Below are positions 35,361 to 43,756 of a DNA stretch of 64,000 bases, piece after piece. Below the pieces are notes generated by a model, which did no database searches, had not been told where the DNA came from, and saw only the letters and a list, made by a program, of their open reading frames with translations. Made by a program: the position numbers and the translations under genes. Each line of letters starts with the position of its first letter. Position 1 is the stretch's first letter. This DNA is from Imperialibacter sp040222385 (lineage in GTDB: Bacteria > Bacteroidota > Bacteroidia > Cytophagales > Cyclobacteriaceae): assembly GCF_040222385.1 (NCBI RefSeq), contig NZ_JAVKDF010000067.1, forward strand, positions 1-64,000, given 5' to 3'.

Positions 35361-35693
35361 ATGAAAGGAACATACCTTGGTGAGTTTGAGGAACTCGTAC
35401 TATTGACAGTGGCGATTTTGAATGGTGACGCTTACGGCATCACTGTGATGGATGAAATTGAAAAAAACATTGACCGCAAGGTGACGGTAAGCACCGTGCA
35501 CACCGCTCTTTACAGGTTAGAAGAAAAAGGCTTTGTCGAGTCGTACTTTGGTGGAGCTACACAAGAGCGGGGTGGCAGGAAGAAGAGACTGTACAAAGTG
35601 ACCGCTTCGGGGGAGCGGAGCCTGGCCGAAGTGAAAGAACAAAGAGAGAAGCTCTGGAGCCTGATGCCCAACTTAAAACTCAACTATGAATAA
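35361..35693 (+). CDS. PadR-family transcriptional regulator
   Basis: A 110-residue winged-helix regulator of the PadR family. It shows LGEFEELVLLTVAIL at the start, GDAYGITVMDEIE, the recognition helix VSTVHTALYRLEEKG, and the wing RGGRKKRLYKVTASG. In Bacteroidota this form is typically paired with a MacB-like permease, here the next gene, with an 8-bp overlap. It probably represses that pair. Confidence 0.93.
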   Translation: MKGTYLGEFEELVLLTVAILNGDAYGITVMDEIEKNIDRKVTVSTVHTALYRLEEKGFVESYFGGATQERGGRKKRLYKVTASGERSLAEVKEQREKLWSLMPNLKLNYE

Positions 35694-38277
35694 TACCCCG
35701 CCACGGTGGGCAGTGAAACTACTGCGCTGGTACTGTTCCGCTCGTTTCATCGACGAGCTCGAAGGGGACTTATGCGAGCTCTACGATAGAAACCTGGCCC
35801 AATATGGCAAACGAAAAGCAGCGCAGCTTTTCATTTTTGGTGTACTGGGGTCAGTCAGGCTCTATCGGATAAAAAAACTCAAAGGACTAAACATCAACAT
35901 TATGCTCATCAATCATTTCAAAATAGCTTTCCGCCATTCACTCCGGCACAGGGTATTTACGGCAGTAAACTTGCTCAGCCTCTTCTTCGGCATCGCTTCC
36001 GTTTTTTACATTGGGTTGTACATTAAGAATGAAACCAGTTATGATCTGTTTCATGAAAAGAAAGACATACTCTACCGGGTGTTGAGAACCGACCCCGTCG
36101 ACCCTCCCACAGCCGCACTCTCCTCTCAATTTGGCAAGGTGCTTAGCAGTGAGTTTCCGGGTATCAAAGTCTGCAGCATGGGAAGTGATCCTGTAAAAAT
36201 TGGTGATGCCGACCCAATACTTGTTGAAGATTTCTATTGGACCGACTCTACGTTCTTTGACCTCTTTTCGTTCAAACTGATCCACGGCGACCCAAAAACT
36301 GCTTTATCAGATCCCAGCGGGCTTGTGCTTACTCAAAGCCTGAGTCAAAAGCTTTTTGGTGCGGAGAACCCATTGAATAAAGTCGTAAAAGTGAAGATCT
36401 ATGACAGCAATGAAGAGTTGAACATAAAAGTGACTGGCGTGGTAGCCGATCCCCCACAGCACTCACACATCCAGTTTTCTGGACTCGGCTCGATGGCCGT
36501 TGCTGAGAAAATGTACGCCTCCCTGGCTTCTCATTGGGGGTTTAGCTGGGTGAGAACCTATGCCCTCATTCCTGATTTGGCACATTCGGGCATCAGGGAA
36601 CAGACGCCGGCTATTATTGAGAAATACCTTGGCAAAGACATGGTGGAGAGGCTGGGGATGGACTTTCAGCCGATGCAAGACGTTTATCTTCATAGCAAAA
36701 ATATGGGTGGAAATGAGCTCGCCGGAGACATTGGCAATATCATTATTTTCTCCACCATAGGTTTCTTCATTTTACTCATAGCTGTGCTCAACTACGTCAA
36801 CCTTTCCACGGCAAGAGCACTCTCCAGAGCCAAAGAGATTGGGTTAAGAAAAACCATCGGTGCCGGGCGTGCAGACTTGATCACCCAAATCCTCGTTGAA
36901 TCGGTTTTTTACACATTGGTGGCATCGACATTTGCCATCGCCTTGATCATACTTGCGCTCCCGTTTCTCAACAGTTGGATGAGTCTCCAACTATCCGCCT
37001 CTGTTTTTGGGCTGAGGGAAGTGATTTGGTCAGCAATTGGGATAGTAACCATTGGAGCCTTTTCCGGGTGCTACCCTGCTTTTGTGCTCACAAAGTATTC
37101 GCCAGTGGCTGCTCTCAGCGGGCATACCTCAGGCAAAACAAGCAGCCTGCCAAGAAAGGTCTTGATCACTATTCAGTATTGCATCACTATTTTCCTTATA
37201 ACGGGCAGTGTTGTTGTTTACCTTCAGTTTCAATACATGAAGACGTTCGACCTGGGGTTTGACCAGAAGCAATTGATCAACGTGGCAGTGAATGATCGTG
37301 GGCTGCAGCAAAGAATAGATGTACTCAAGGAATCGTTCAAAAATATCCCGGGTGTTTACAAGGCGGCAACCTCGGGAGAGCCCCTGCCTGCAAGAATGCA
37401 AAACACCTGGGGATTTTACTGGCAGGGAGCCGAGCCTGACACAGAAAGGGGCATCGACATTGTGGGGGTCGACAAAGACTATTTCGATGTCGTTGGCCTT
37501 CACCTGACCGAAGGCGCTACCTTTACGTTGCCCTTCGAGGCCGATTCAGGCAGGTCGGTAGTCATCAATGAAAAAGCCAGGGATTTCATGGGTAAAATAT
37601 CAGCTCTCAATGAGGTGGTGGAGATTGGCGGCAAAAACAGAAAAATAATCGGCGTGGTTGAAGATCATCATTACACATCGCTTCACAGTACCATTGCTCC
37701 TGTGGCCTACATGGTCTACGGGCCGGGTTACAGGGTAAGCCCCGACAATGTGTTGATGAGGGTAACGATGGGAAATTTACCCGGGCTTATGGAACAGCTA
37801 GAAACTACCTGGAAAGAGTTTTCTACCGATCCTTTCGAGATGGCCTTTGTTGACGATGCTTTCGCCAGTACCTACGCATCTGAGCAGCAATTCTTCCGGG
37901 TCGTAAGTGCATTCACGGCCGTTGCTATCATCATTGCCCTCTGCGGAGTATTTGGTCTCATTATCTTCCTGGCTGAAAGCAGAACCAAGGAAATAAGTAT
38001 TCGAAAAGTTCTTGGCGCCTCGGTTTTCCAGCTCACCTACATGCTATCTTCAGACTTTGCCAAATTGTTTGCCGTGGCAGTTCTCATCGCAGGGCCAGCG
38101 GTATATTGGTTTACCGACAACTGGCTTTCTGACTATCCTTTACACATCGATCTGAGTGTTGAGGTGGTGGCCATTTCTGCTGTTTGCTGCCTTATCATTT
38201 CAATCTTCATCGTGTTAACGCAGGTATTCCGGCTGACTGCCATCAACCCCGCCAGGACCCTCAAATCGGAGTCGTAA
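35686..38277 (+). CDS. MacB/FtsX-type ABC transporter permease with prefix domain
   Basis: An 863-residue membrane protein. An N-terminal cytoplasmic prefix (about 1-70, ARFIDELEGDLCELY) is followed by a transmembrane helix, a periplasmic MacB-like domain, three FtsX helices (about 345-460, containing LSRAKEIGLRKTIGAGR), a second periplasmic domain, and three more FtsX helices near the end (ESRTKEISIRKVLGASVFQL). MacB-type proteins use mechanical force for export or cell-envelope remodelling. No ATPase gene lies nearby, so it must use one encoded elsewhere. PadR control is suggested by the overlapping upstream gene. Confidence 0.93.
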   Translation: MNNTPPRWAVKLLRWYCSARFIDELEGDLCELYDRNLAQYGKRKAAQLFIFGVLGSVRLYRIKKLKGLNINIMLINHFKIAFRHSLRHRVFTAVNLLSLFFGIASVFYIGLYIKNETSYDLFHEKKDILYRVLRTDPVDPPTAALSSQFGKVLSSEFPGIKVCSMGSDPVKIGDADPILVEDFYWTDSTFFDLFSFKLIHGDPKTALSDPSGLVLTQSLSQKLFGAENPLNKVVKVKIYDSNEELNIKVTGVVADPPQHSHIQFSGLGSMAVAEKMYASLASHWGFSWVRTYALIPDLAHSGIREQTPAIIEKYLGKDMVERLGMDFQPMQDVYLHSKNMGGNELAGDIGNIIIFSTIGFFILLIAVLNYVNLSTARALSRAKEIGLRKTIGAGRADLITQILVESVFYTLVASTFAIALIILALPFLNSWMSLQLSASVFGLREVIWSAIGIVTIGAFSGCYPAFVLTKYSPVAALSGHTSGKTSSLPRKVLITIQYCITIFLITGSVVVYLQFQYMKTFDLGFDQKQLINVAVNDRGLQQRIDVLKESFKNIPGVYKAATSGEPLPARMQNTWGFYWQGAEPDTERGIDIVGVDKDYFDVVGLHLTEGATFTLPFEADSGRSVVINEKARDFMGKISALNEVVEIGGKNRKIIGVVEDHHYTSLHSTIAPVAYMVYGPGYRVSPDNVLMRVTMGNLPGLMEQLETTWKEFSTDPFEMAFVDDAFASTYASEQQFFRVVSAFTAVAIIIALCGVFGLIIFLAESRTKEISIRKVLGASVFQLTYMLSSDFAKLFAVAVLIAGPAVYWFTDNWLSDYPLHIDLSVEVVAISAVCCLIISIFIVLTQVFRLTAINPARTLKSES

Positions 38278-38303
38278 GCGGCATCTTAACCAGTCTACAG
38301 ATA

Positions 38304-38336
38304 AACCCTGCCAATTAGGCGGGGTTCATTTCTTTT
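38304..38336 (+). terminator. Rho-independent terminator after the permease gene
   Basis: AACCCTGCC and GGCGGGGTT (one G-T pair) form a 9-bp stem with a 5-nt loop, followed by CATTTCTTTT. It lies 26 bp after the permease stop. Confidence 0.82.
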
Positions 38337-38490
38337 ATCACTACCTTTGCAAAAGCCACACATCTGTGGTTGCTGGATTGCTTTCCCGGGCTCTTCTTCT
38401 TTCGCTGCGATCTACATTCGAGTTGCAAAACGCCGAAAATCGCCGCTCGGGTTGTTTCAGGTAATTTCAACTAAAACCAAAATACTTATA

Positions 38491-38943
38491 ATGGGTAAAT
38501 CGCAAGAAACGTTTAACAAGAAAGAGAAAGAAAAGAAAAAGTTAAAGAAGAGGAAGGAAAAAGAAGAAAAGAAAGAAGAAAGAAAAGCCAACTCATCTAA
38601 AGGCCAAAGCCTGGAAGATATGCTGATGTATATCGACGAAGATGGTAATTTTACTTCCACCCCACCCGACCCAAAGAAAAAGAAAGTCACTAAAGCCGGC
38701 GATATAGAAATTGGAGTTCCCAAACATTCCAACGAGCCTATAGACCCTACCAGAACAGGTATCGTCACGTTCTTCAATGAATCTAAAGGATACGGATTTA
38801 TCAAAGACCTGGAATCTCAACAAAGCGTTTTTGTGCATGCCAAAGGCTTAATGGAGCCTATCAAAGAAGACAATAAAGTCACTTTCGAAACAGAAATGAC
38901 TCCAAAAGGAGCGAATGCCATCAACGTTAAGTTGGTGAAATAA
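38491..38943 (+). CDS. Cold-shock-domain protein with a charged N-terminal extension
   Basis: A 150-residue RNA-binding protein from the ATG at 38491; an in-frame ATG at 38347 would read through the leader and is rejected. Residues 1-40 are almost only Lys, Glu and Arg. The cold-shock domain occupies about 88-150, with the RNA-binding motifs KGYGFIK and VFVHAKGL. Plain CspA is about 70 residues, so the basic/acidic tail doubles the length. This type is common in Bacteroidota and may act as an RNA chaperone. A long leader (more than 150 nt) fits cold-shock genes. Confidence 0.92.
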   Translation: MGKSQETFNKKEKEKKKLKKRKEKEEKKEERKANSSKGQSLEDMLMYIDEDGNFTSTPPDPKKKKVTKAGDIEIGVPKHSNEPIDPTRTGIVTFFNESKGYGFIKDLESQQSVFVHAKGLMEPIKEDNKVTFETEMTPKGANAINVKLVK

Positions 38944-38959
38944 TCGATAAACCTCTAGC

Positions 38960-39002
38960 GGTAGCCCATCATCCTCCCCAAAAAGGAGGATGATCCACTA
39001 CC
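38960..39002. repeat. Stem-loop after the cold-shock-domain gene
   Basis: ATCATCCTCC (38968-38977) pairs perfectly with GGAGGATGAT (38985-38994) around a 7-nt loop, and GGTAG/CTACC extends the stem across a 3-by-3 internal loop. No T-run follows on either strand. It may still end or protect the upstream transcript. Confidence 0.6.
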
Positions 39003-39138
39003 ATCATCGCTCCAATCCTCGCAGGCAGCATCTAAAGCTCCCCGCCCCGACAAGAAACGTCCTTTGCTTTCTGTGCCATAAGTTATTGAGGAATCTGAGT
39101 TGTTTATAGTTTTGTAAAACATCCTCAAGCCATACATC

Positions 39139-39939
39139 ATGTATACGGAGCCGCAGTTAAACACTGAGTTCGAAAAAGAAAGACCAAAACTAAAATCGTT
39201 TCTTTTGAGAATGACCGCCAGTGTGGAAGACACGGAAGATTTGGTACAGGAAACCTATATCAAAGCACATCAGAAGCTTTCCTCTTTCGAAGGAAAATCC
39301 AGTCTCAAAACATGGCTTTTCGCTATTGCCAGCAACCTGGCCAAAGACCTGCTGAGGTCTAAAAAACGATGGCCTGAGACAGTCACAGACATTTGCAGGG
39401 AGGCTGCGCTCGGAAACAGAGACTTTCTGCAAAACATGATGCAGGTGAGAATGACCTCGCAGCAAGGCAACTTCGAAATCAAAGAGCACATTGCCTTCTG
39501 CTTTGCATGCATAGGCAAGTCACTCCCTATAGAGCAACAACTTGCCCTGCTGCTGAAGGAAGTATATCAGTTTAAAGTACAGGAAGTTGCAGAGATTCTC
39601 TCGGTGTCTGAGGCCATGGCCAAATACTACCTGCATGAGGCCCGCAGTAAAATGATTTCCATTTTTGATAAAAAATGCGCACTCATCAACAAAGAAGGGG
39701 CTTGCCACCAGTGTACAGAGTTGAATGGTATTTTCAACCCGAAGCAAAAAGCACAGGAAGAGGTGATGAAGATTGACATGGCCCGTATGGCTCAAAGCAA
39801 AGACAAAGAAGAGCTTTTCGACATGAGAACAAAAATCTTGCAAAATCTTGATCCATTTAACTCCGGCGCCTCTGAGTTACAACTCCTTCATTTACAGCAT
39901 AATAAAAAAGTTATGGATAATTATTTGAAAGAAACCTGA
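39139..39939 (+). CDS. ECF-type RNA polymerase sigma factor with a cysteine-bearing C-terminus
   Basis: A 266-residue sigma-70 family protein. Region 2 (about 12-80) shows DLVQETYIKAHQKL and LKTWLFAIASNLAKDLL. Region 4 (about 115-175) shows LPIEQQLALLLKEVYQFKVQEVAEIL and MAKYYLHEARSKM. Unusual features are the Cys pair in HIAFCFACIGK ahead of region 4, and a C-terminal extension of about 90 residues with CALINKEGACHQCTELNG. The four to five cysteines could bind zinc or sense redox state. No anti-sigma gene is adjacent; an SRPBCC protein and a small unknown protein follow. It may be autoregulated in a three-gene transcript. Confidence 0.88.
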   Translation: MYTEPQLNTEFEKERPKLKSFLLRMTASVEDTEDLVQETYIKAHQKLSSFEGKSSLKTWLFAIASNLAKDLLRSKKRWPETVTDICREAALGNRDFLQNMMQVRMTSQQGNFEIKEHIAFCFACIGKSLPIEQQLALLLKEVYQFKVQEVAEILSVSEAMAKYYLHEARSKMISIFDKKCALINKEGACHQCTELNGIFNPKQKAQEEVMKIDMARMAQSKDKEELFDMRTKILQNLDPFNSGASELQLLHLQHNKKVMDNYLKET

Positions 39940-39992
39940 CCTGTAGCCTATCGTTTTGAGTTGCTCATTCGTCCAAAGGATAACAAAAACGA

Positions 39993-40523
39993 ATGACGCA
40001 TCTTATTAAAACAATGCTATTTATGACGGCTACAACAGCACTTCAATCACATGCACAAAATGGAAAAGCAATAGCAGTTTCCAATACTTTTAAACGAACA
40101 ACTTGTGTAAGTATCAATATCCAGGCTCCCAACGAAGTGGTTTGGGCGCTGCTCACCAATGCCGCCGACTTCCCCCGATGGAATTCCACCATTGTCTCGA
40201 TGCACGGCGAAATCAAAAAAGGTGGAAAGGTGAAGTTGAAGTCAACGCTTGACTCAAAACGCACTTTTAAGCTAAAGGTCACAGCGTTTGAACCTGAGAG
40301 GAAAATGATATGGGCCGATGGAATGGCTCCATTCTTTAAAGGCACACGCACTTATCTTCTCTCCCCCACGGGCGACGGACGTGTTAACTTCACCATGGAG
40401 GAAACCATGAGCGGGCTGATGTTTCCTCTGGCAGCGAAAAGCATTCCCGACTTTAAGGAATCGTTCGAACAATATGCGGCAGATCTAAAGAAAGAAGCAG
40501 AAATTATCTCAACCATAAAATGA
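39993..40523 (+). CDS. Exported SRPBCC (START-like) family protein
   Basis: A 176-residue protein with a signal peptide (about 1-22, ending SHAQ) and an SRPBCC/polyketide-cyclase fold from about residue 35: INIQAPNEVVWALLTNAADFPRWNS, then VTAFEPERKMIWAD and a C-terminal helix (FEQYAADLKKEAE). This fold makes a hydrophobic pocket for lipids or other ligands; most members are cytoplasmic, so export is of note. It follows the sigma factor by 53 bp and precedes a small unknown gene by 6 bp. Confidence 0.85.
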   Translation: MTHLIKTMLFMTATTALQSHAQNGKAIAVSNTFKRTTCVSINIQAPNEVVWALLTNAADFPRWNSTIVSMHGEIKKGGKVKLKSTLDSKRTFKLKVTAFEPERKMIWADGMAPFFKGTRTYLLSPTGDGRVNFTMEETMSGLMFPLAAKSIPDFKESFEQYAADLKKEAEIISTIK

Positions 40524-40529
40524 CCTATT

Positions 40530-40937
40530 ATGACTACTGACAAAGGAACCAAAGAAAATCCATGGAAGCTGAAGACTCCACCCTTGACGTCGGACTACGA
40601 AATGCACAAAGACGTGAAGGACGGTAAGGAAATTCTTGTGTGCACAGTCGGAAAAACTGTGTTGCACTATGATTTCAGGTGCATCAAAGACCTCCATGAA
40701 ATGCTCAAAAAGCACGGCGACTGGATGGACTTAGGCTCGGCCGATGAGCAAAAGCCTGCCAAAGATGGCACAGTTGAAGCCTGGGGCAGGTCTTCTGAAA
40801 ACCCTGTGGGCGGATGGTATGGGTTAAAAAAAGGATTAAGGGGACGGTTTGGTATGTACCTGCCGCCTTTGATGGAAGCTCTTGGATTGGCTGAAGTTGA
40901 GCACAATCCCAGAAACAACAGAATGAGGGCCGTGTAA
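40530..40937 (+). CDS. Conserved small protein of unknown function
   Basis: A 135-residue cytoplasmic protein with no signal peptide. I recognise its general pattern from other bacteria, where it looks conserved, but cannot name a function. Visible features: an N-terminal PWKLKTPPLTSDYEMH motif, a central strand pair (ILVCTVGKTVLHYD), a helix (CIKDLHEMLKKHG), and a Gly-rich C-terminal part (GGWYGLKKGLRGRFG) that could contact nucleic acid or a phosphate. It lies 6 bp after the SRPBCC gene, so it belongs to the sigma factor transcript. A DNA-binding or enzyme role are both possible. Confidence 0.75.
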   Translation: MTTDKGTKENPWKLKTPPLTSDYEMHKDVKDGKEILVCTVGKTVLHYDFRCIKDLHEMLKKHGDWMDLGSADEQKPAKDGTVEAWGRSSENPVGGWYGLKKGLRGRFGMYLPPLMEALGLAEVEHNPRNNRMRAV

Positions 40938-41031
40938 GAAGAACCATCTTACGGGATGCCGGGCGCATTCTCCCATGACTTTATTTGCTTGATCAGTATC
41001 GCTAAATTGCATCACCAAATAAAGTATGTAA

Positions 41032-41601
41032 ATGTCACCCACCTTTTTCCCAACCCCATCGGATTTTCGAAAATGGCTAGAAAAAAACCACCAACAGGAA
41101 ACTGAGCTTCTGGTGGGCTTTTACAAGAAAGCATCAGGCAAGCCGAGCATTACCTGGCCAGAGTCAGTTGATCAGGCGCTTTGCTTTGGCTGGATAGATG
41201 GCATAAGAAGGTCGATAGACGAAGAGAGATACTCGATTCGGTTCACACCCAGAAAACCGAAGAGCATCTGGAGTGCAGTGAATATCAAAAAGGTTGCAGA
41301 GCTTACAAAACTGGGATTAATGCTGCCAGCAGGTCTTGAAATATTTAGCAAAAGAGAAGAAAAATGGTCAGAGGGTTATTCCTTTGAGCAGAATAATATT
41401 GCACTAGGAAAGGAGTATGAAGCCATTTTTGAAGCAAACCAAATGGCCAGGCAGAATTTCAACAACATGGCTCCTTCTTATAAAAAACCAGCCATTTGGT
41501 GGGTGATTAGTGCCAAGCAGGAAGTCACACGAAGGAAAAGGCTGGCGACGTTAATTGAGGATTCAGCTGCCAACATAAAGGTCAAGCACCTAAGAAGGTA
41601 G
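41032..41601 (+). CDS. YdeI/OmpD-associated family protein
   Basis: A 189-residue protein of the YdeI family, which has been linked to bacteriocin or antimicrobial peptide resistance in some bacteria; the biochemical role is not known. Typical parts are SDFRKWLEKNHQQETELLVGF, ITWPESVDQALCFGWIDGIRRS, RYSIRFTPRKPKSIWSAVN and a C-terminal region rich in basic residues (TRRKRLATLIEDSA). No signal peptide. It stands alone and converges with the GIN-domain gene, with 8 bp between stops. Confidence 0.88.
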   Translation: MSPTFFPTPSDFRKWLEKNHQQETELLVGFYKKASGKPSITWPESVDQALCFGWIDGIRRSIDEERYSIRFTPRKPKSIWSAVNIKKVAELTKLGLMLPAGLEIFSKREEKWSEGYSFEQNNIALGKEYEAIFEANQMARQNFNNMAPSYKKPAIWWVISAKQEVTRRKRLATLIEDSAANIKVKHLRR

Positions 41602-41609
41602 GATAAACT

Positions 41610-42311
41610 TCAATTCCTTCTCTTTACATCCCCGCCACCCTTCTGCACCACATACACTTTGTCAGGTGTGCCTCTGTAAGAAATATCAGCACCGCCGTGA
41701 ACTTCTGCTGACAATTCGTCTACGAAAGATATGTGTATGTCGGCTCCGCCTCCGGCTTGGAGCTCCGCCCTTTTCACCTTCAAATCATGAGCGTTGATGT
41801 CGCTGCCACCAGATGCATCAGCCTTAAAGAAATCGGTTTCTCCACTGAGAATAATATCGGCTCCACCTGAAGAGTTGGCAACAAGCTTCTTCGCTGCTAC
41901 TGCCATTCGAATATCGCTTCCTCCAGTGGCTATGAGTTCTATGGCGTCCAATCTAAAAACGCCTTCTCCATACACATCAGAGCCTCCTCTGCTCTTTATT
42001 CCGGCTATTGCAGGCATAGTAATATACACCCGGCCCTTGCGGTTTCGCCCATCTTTCAGCCTTTTGTCTGAATAGTAGATATACAAAACATCCTCCACAA
42101 CCTCTGTCATAAGGTATTTCATCTCTTGCAAGGTGCCCTCAACAAGTGTGGTGGTAGAGTCATTCTGCTTGATATACACATCAATGCCTCCCTTGGCATA
42201 AATGGCGCTAAACGGTCTCAAATCCCGGCGCTCACTTACCATAGCATTTTGAGCGTAGCCAGCGGAAACCAGAGAAACAGAAAGAAGGAGGAATAAACCT
42301 ATCGATTTCAT
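41610..42311 (-). CDS. GIN-domain (DUF2807) exported protein
   Basis: A 233-residue secreted protein with a signal peptide (ending SAGYAQ) and a DUF2807/GIN domain (about 25-233), a right-handed beta-helix-like fold typical of Bacteroidota. It has repeated GGSD/GGAD turns (SRGGSDVYGEG, TGGSDIRM, SGGADIIL, SGGSDINA, GGADIHIS, HGGADISY), which mark the coils. The family has been proposed as adhesin- or autotransporter-like, but no function is proven. It is alone between the YdeI-like gene and the arginine block. Confidence 0.9.
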   Translation of the reverse strand: MKSIGLFLLLSVSLVSAGYAQNAMVSERRDLRPFSAIYAKGGIDVYIKQNDSTTTLVEGTLQEMKYLMTEVVEDVLYIYYSDKRLKDGRNRKGRVYITMPAIAGIKSRGGSDVYGEGVFRLDAIELIATGGSDIRMAVAAKKLVANSSGGADIILSGETDFFKADASGGSDINAHDLKVKRAELQAGGGADIHISFVDELSAEVHGGADISYRGTPDKVYVVQKGGGDVKRRN

Positions 42312-42397
42312 TGTACTTGCTTTCTATTAAAGTACCATGAACTATTGAAAGGTTTCCGCAAAGCTGATAATGCGCCGGTGAACATTAGCGCCAGAGA

Positions 42398-43735
42398 CTA
42401 CTGCCCGTTCTTAAGGGAGTCCAATGCCGAATGAACTTTATCAAAGTTGAAAGCAGCTACCCGCTCTTCCATCATGGCCTTGATTCTTTCGTTGCCTAAA
42501 CTGCCGACTGACCCCAGGTGAGTGTGCTTGATGTTCCGGTTGGGCTTGTAGGTGCCTGCACCTATTTCCCTGGCCACCTCACGATAGGCCTCCCGAAACG
42601 GCACACCAGCTTGCACCAATTCATTTACCTTTTCCACCGTGAACAGGTAATCGTACTCCGGCTTGGCTACCAAATCCGTTTTGACCTTCACATTAGACAC
42701 CATAAGGTGCGTCATCGCCAGGCAGTCCTTCACTTTTTGAATGGATGGCATCAGGTACTCTTTCAGCACCTGAAAATCACGGTGATAACCAGACGGCAGG
42801 TTCCCGGTAACCTGCTGAACCACCGTTGGAGTCGCAGACACTTCGTTGCATTTGGCCCGGATCAGCTCCCACACATCAGGGTTCTTCTTGTGGGGCATGA
42901 TACTGGAGCCGGTTGTTAGCTCATCGGGGTATGACAGAAAGCCATAGTTTTGGCTCATGTACAAGCAGTTGTCATAGGCCAGCTTAGCGAGCGACTGTGC
43001 CACCCCTGCCAGTGAGTAGAGTGTAGAGCGCTCAAGCTTTCCACGGGTCATTTGGGCATAAACCACGTTCACATTGGGAGCATCGAAACCCAACAGCCTG
43101 GTTGTAAGGTCTCTGTCCAAAGGAAAGGAAGAACCATAGCCCGCACCAGAACCAAGTGGGTTTTTGTTAGCCTGCTTGTAAGCCCCCAACAGCAGTTCAA
43201 GGTCGTCGGTAAGCGACTCAGCATAAGCCCCAAGCCACAAACCCACTGAAGATGGCATGGCCACCTGAAAATGGGTATAACCAGGCAGAAGCACTTCTTT
43301 GTATGCCTCACTTTTTTCACCCAGAAGCCTGACCAGCTGCTCAATAAGCCGGACAATCTCCTCAATTTCAGCTCTCACATACATTTTCAAATCCACCAGC
43401 ACCTGGTCGTTTCTTGAGCGCCCAGTATGGATCTTTTTGCCAAGATCGCCGAGCATTTCGGTGAGCCGAAATTCAACTTCAGAATGGATGTCTTCAGTGT
43501 CGGGCGCAATAGAGAAAGTGCCCGCTTCCACTTCAGCCAACAATTTCAGCAGCCCATTGTGCAGCTCTTTTGACTCGCCTTCCGTAAGAATGCCAATAGA
43601 TTGCAACATCCTGCTGTGGGCCATGTTGCCATAAATATCGAAAGCTGCCAGCTGCATGTCCAGCACCTGATCGTTGCCGACAGTGAACTGATGCACTGCC
43701 TGGTTGGTGGTTATATTCTTATCCCAAAGTTTCAT
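42398..43735 (-). CDS. argH: Argininosuccinate lyase
   Basis: Last step of arginine biosynthesis, splitting argininosuccinate into arginine and fumarate; 445 residues, normal length. The fumarase/aspartase superfamily signature GSSIMPHKKNP with the catalytic Ser loop is intact; HTGRSRNDQV and LLPGYTHFQVAMPS are also present. It follows the M20 deacylase by 21 bp and is the last gene of the argB-argE'-argH block. Confidence 0.97.
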   Translation of the reverse strand: MKLWDKNITTNQAVHQFTVGNDQVLDMQLAAFDIYGNMAHSRMLQSIGILTEGESKELHNGLLKLLAEVEAGTFSIAPDTEDIHSEVEFRLTEMLGDLGKKIHTGRSRNDQVLVDLKMYVRAEIEEIVRLIEQLVRLLGEKSEAYKEVLLPGYTHFQVAMPSSVGLWLGAYAESLTDDLELLLGAYKQANKNPLGSGAGYGSSFPLDRDLTTRLLGFDAPNVNVVYAQMTRGKLERSTLYSLAGVAQSLAKLAYDNCLYMSQNYGFLSYPDELTTGSSIMPHKKNPDVWELIRAKCNEVSATPTVVQQVTGNLPSGYHRDFQVLKEYLMPSIQKVKDCLAMTHLMVSNVKVKTDLVAKPEYDYLFTVEKVNELVQAGVPFREAYREVAREIGAGTYKPNRNIKHTHLGSVGSLGNERIKAMMEERVAAFNFDKVHSALDSLKNGQ

Positions 43736-43756
43736 TTCGTACGATAAAACACCTGG

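Noticed and set aside
35197..35373. 59-residue N-terminal extension of the amidohydrolase
   Set aside because: The signal peptide starts at the ATG at 35196, and the extension overlaps the start of the PadR gene on the other strand.
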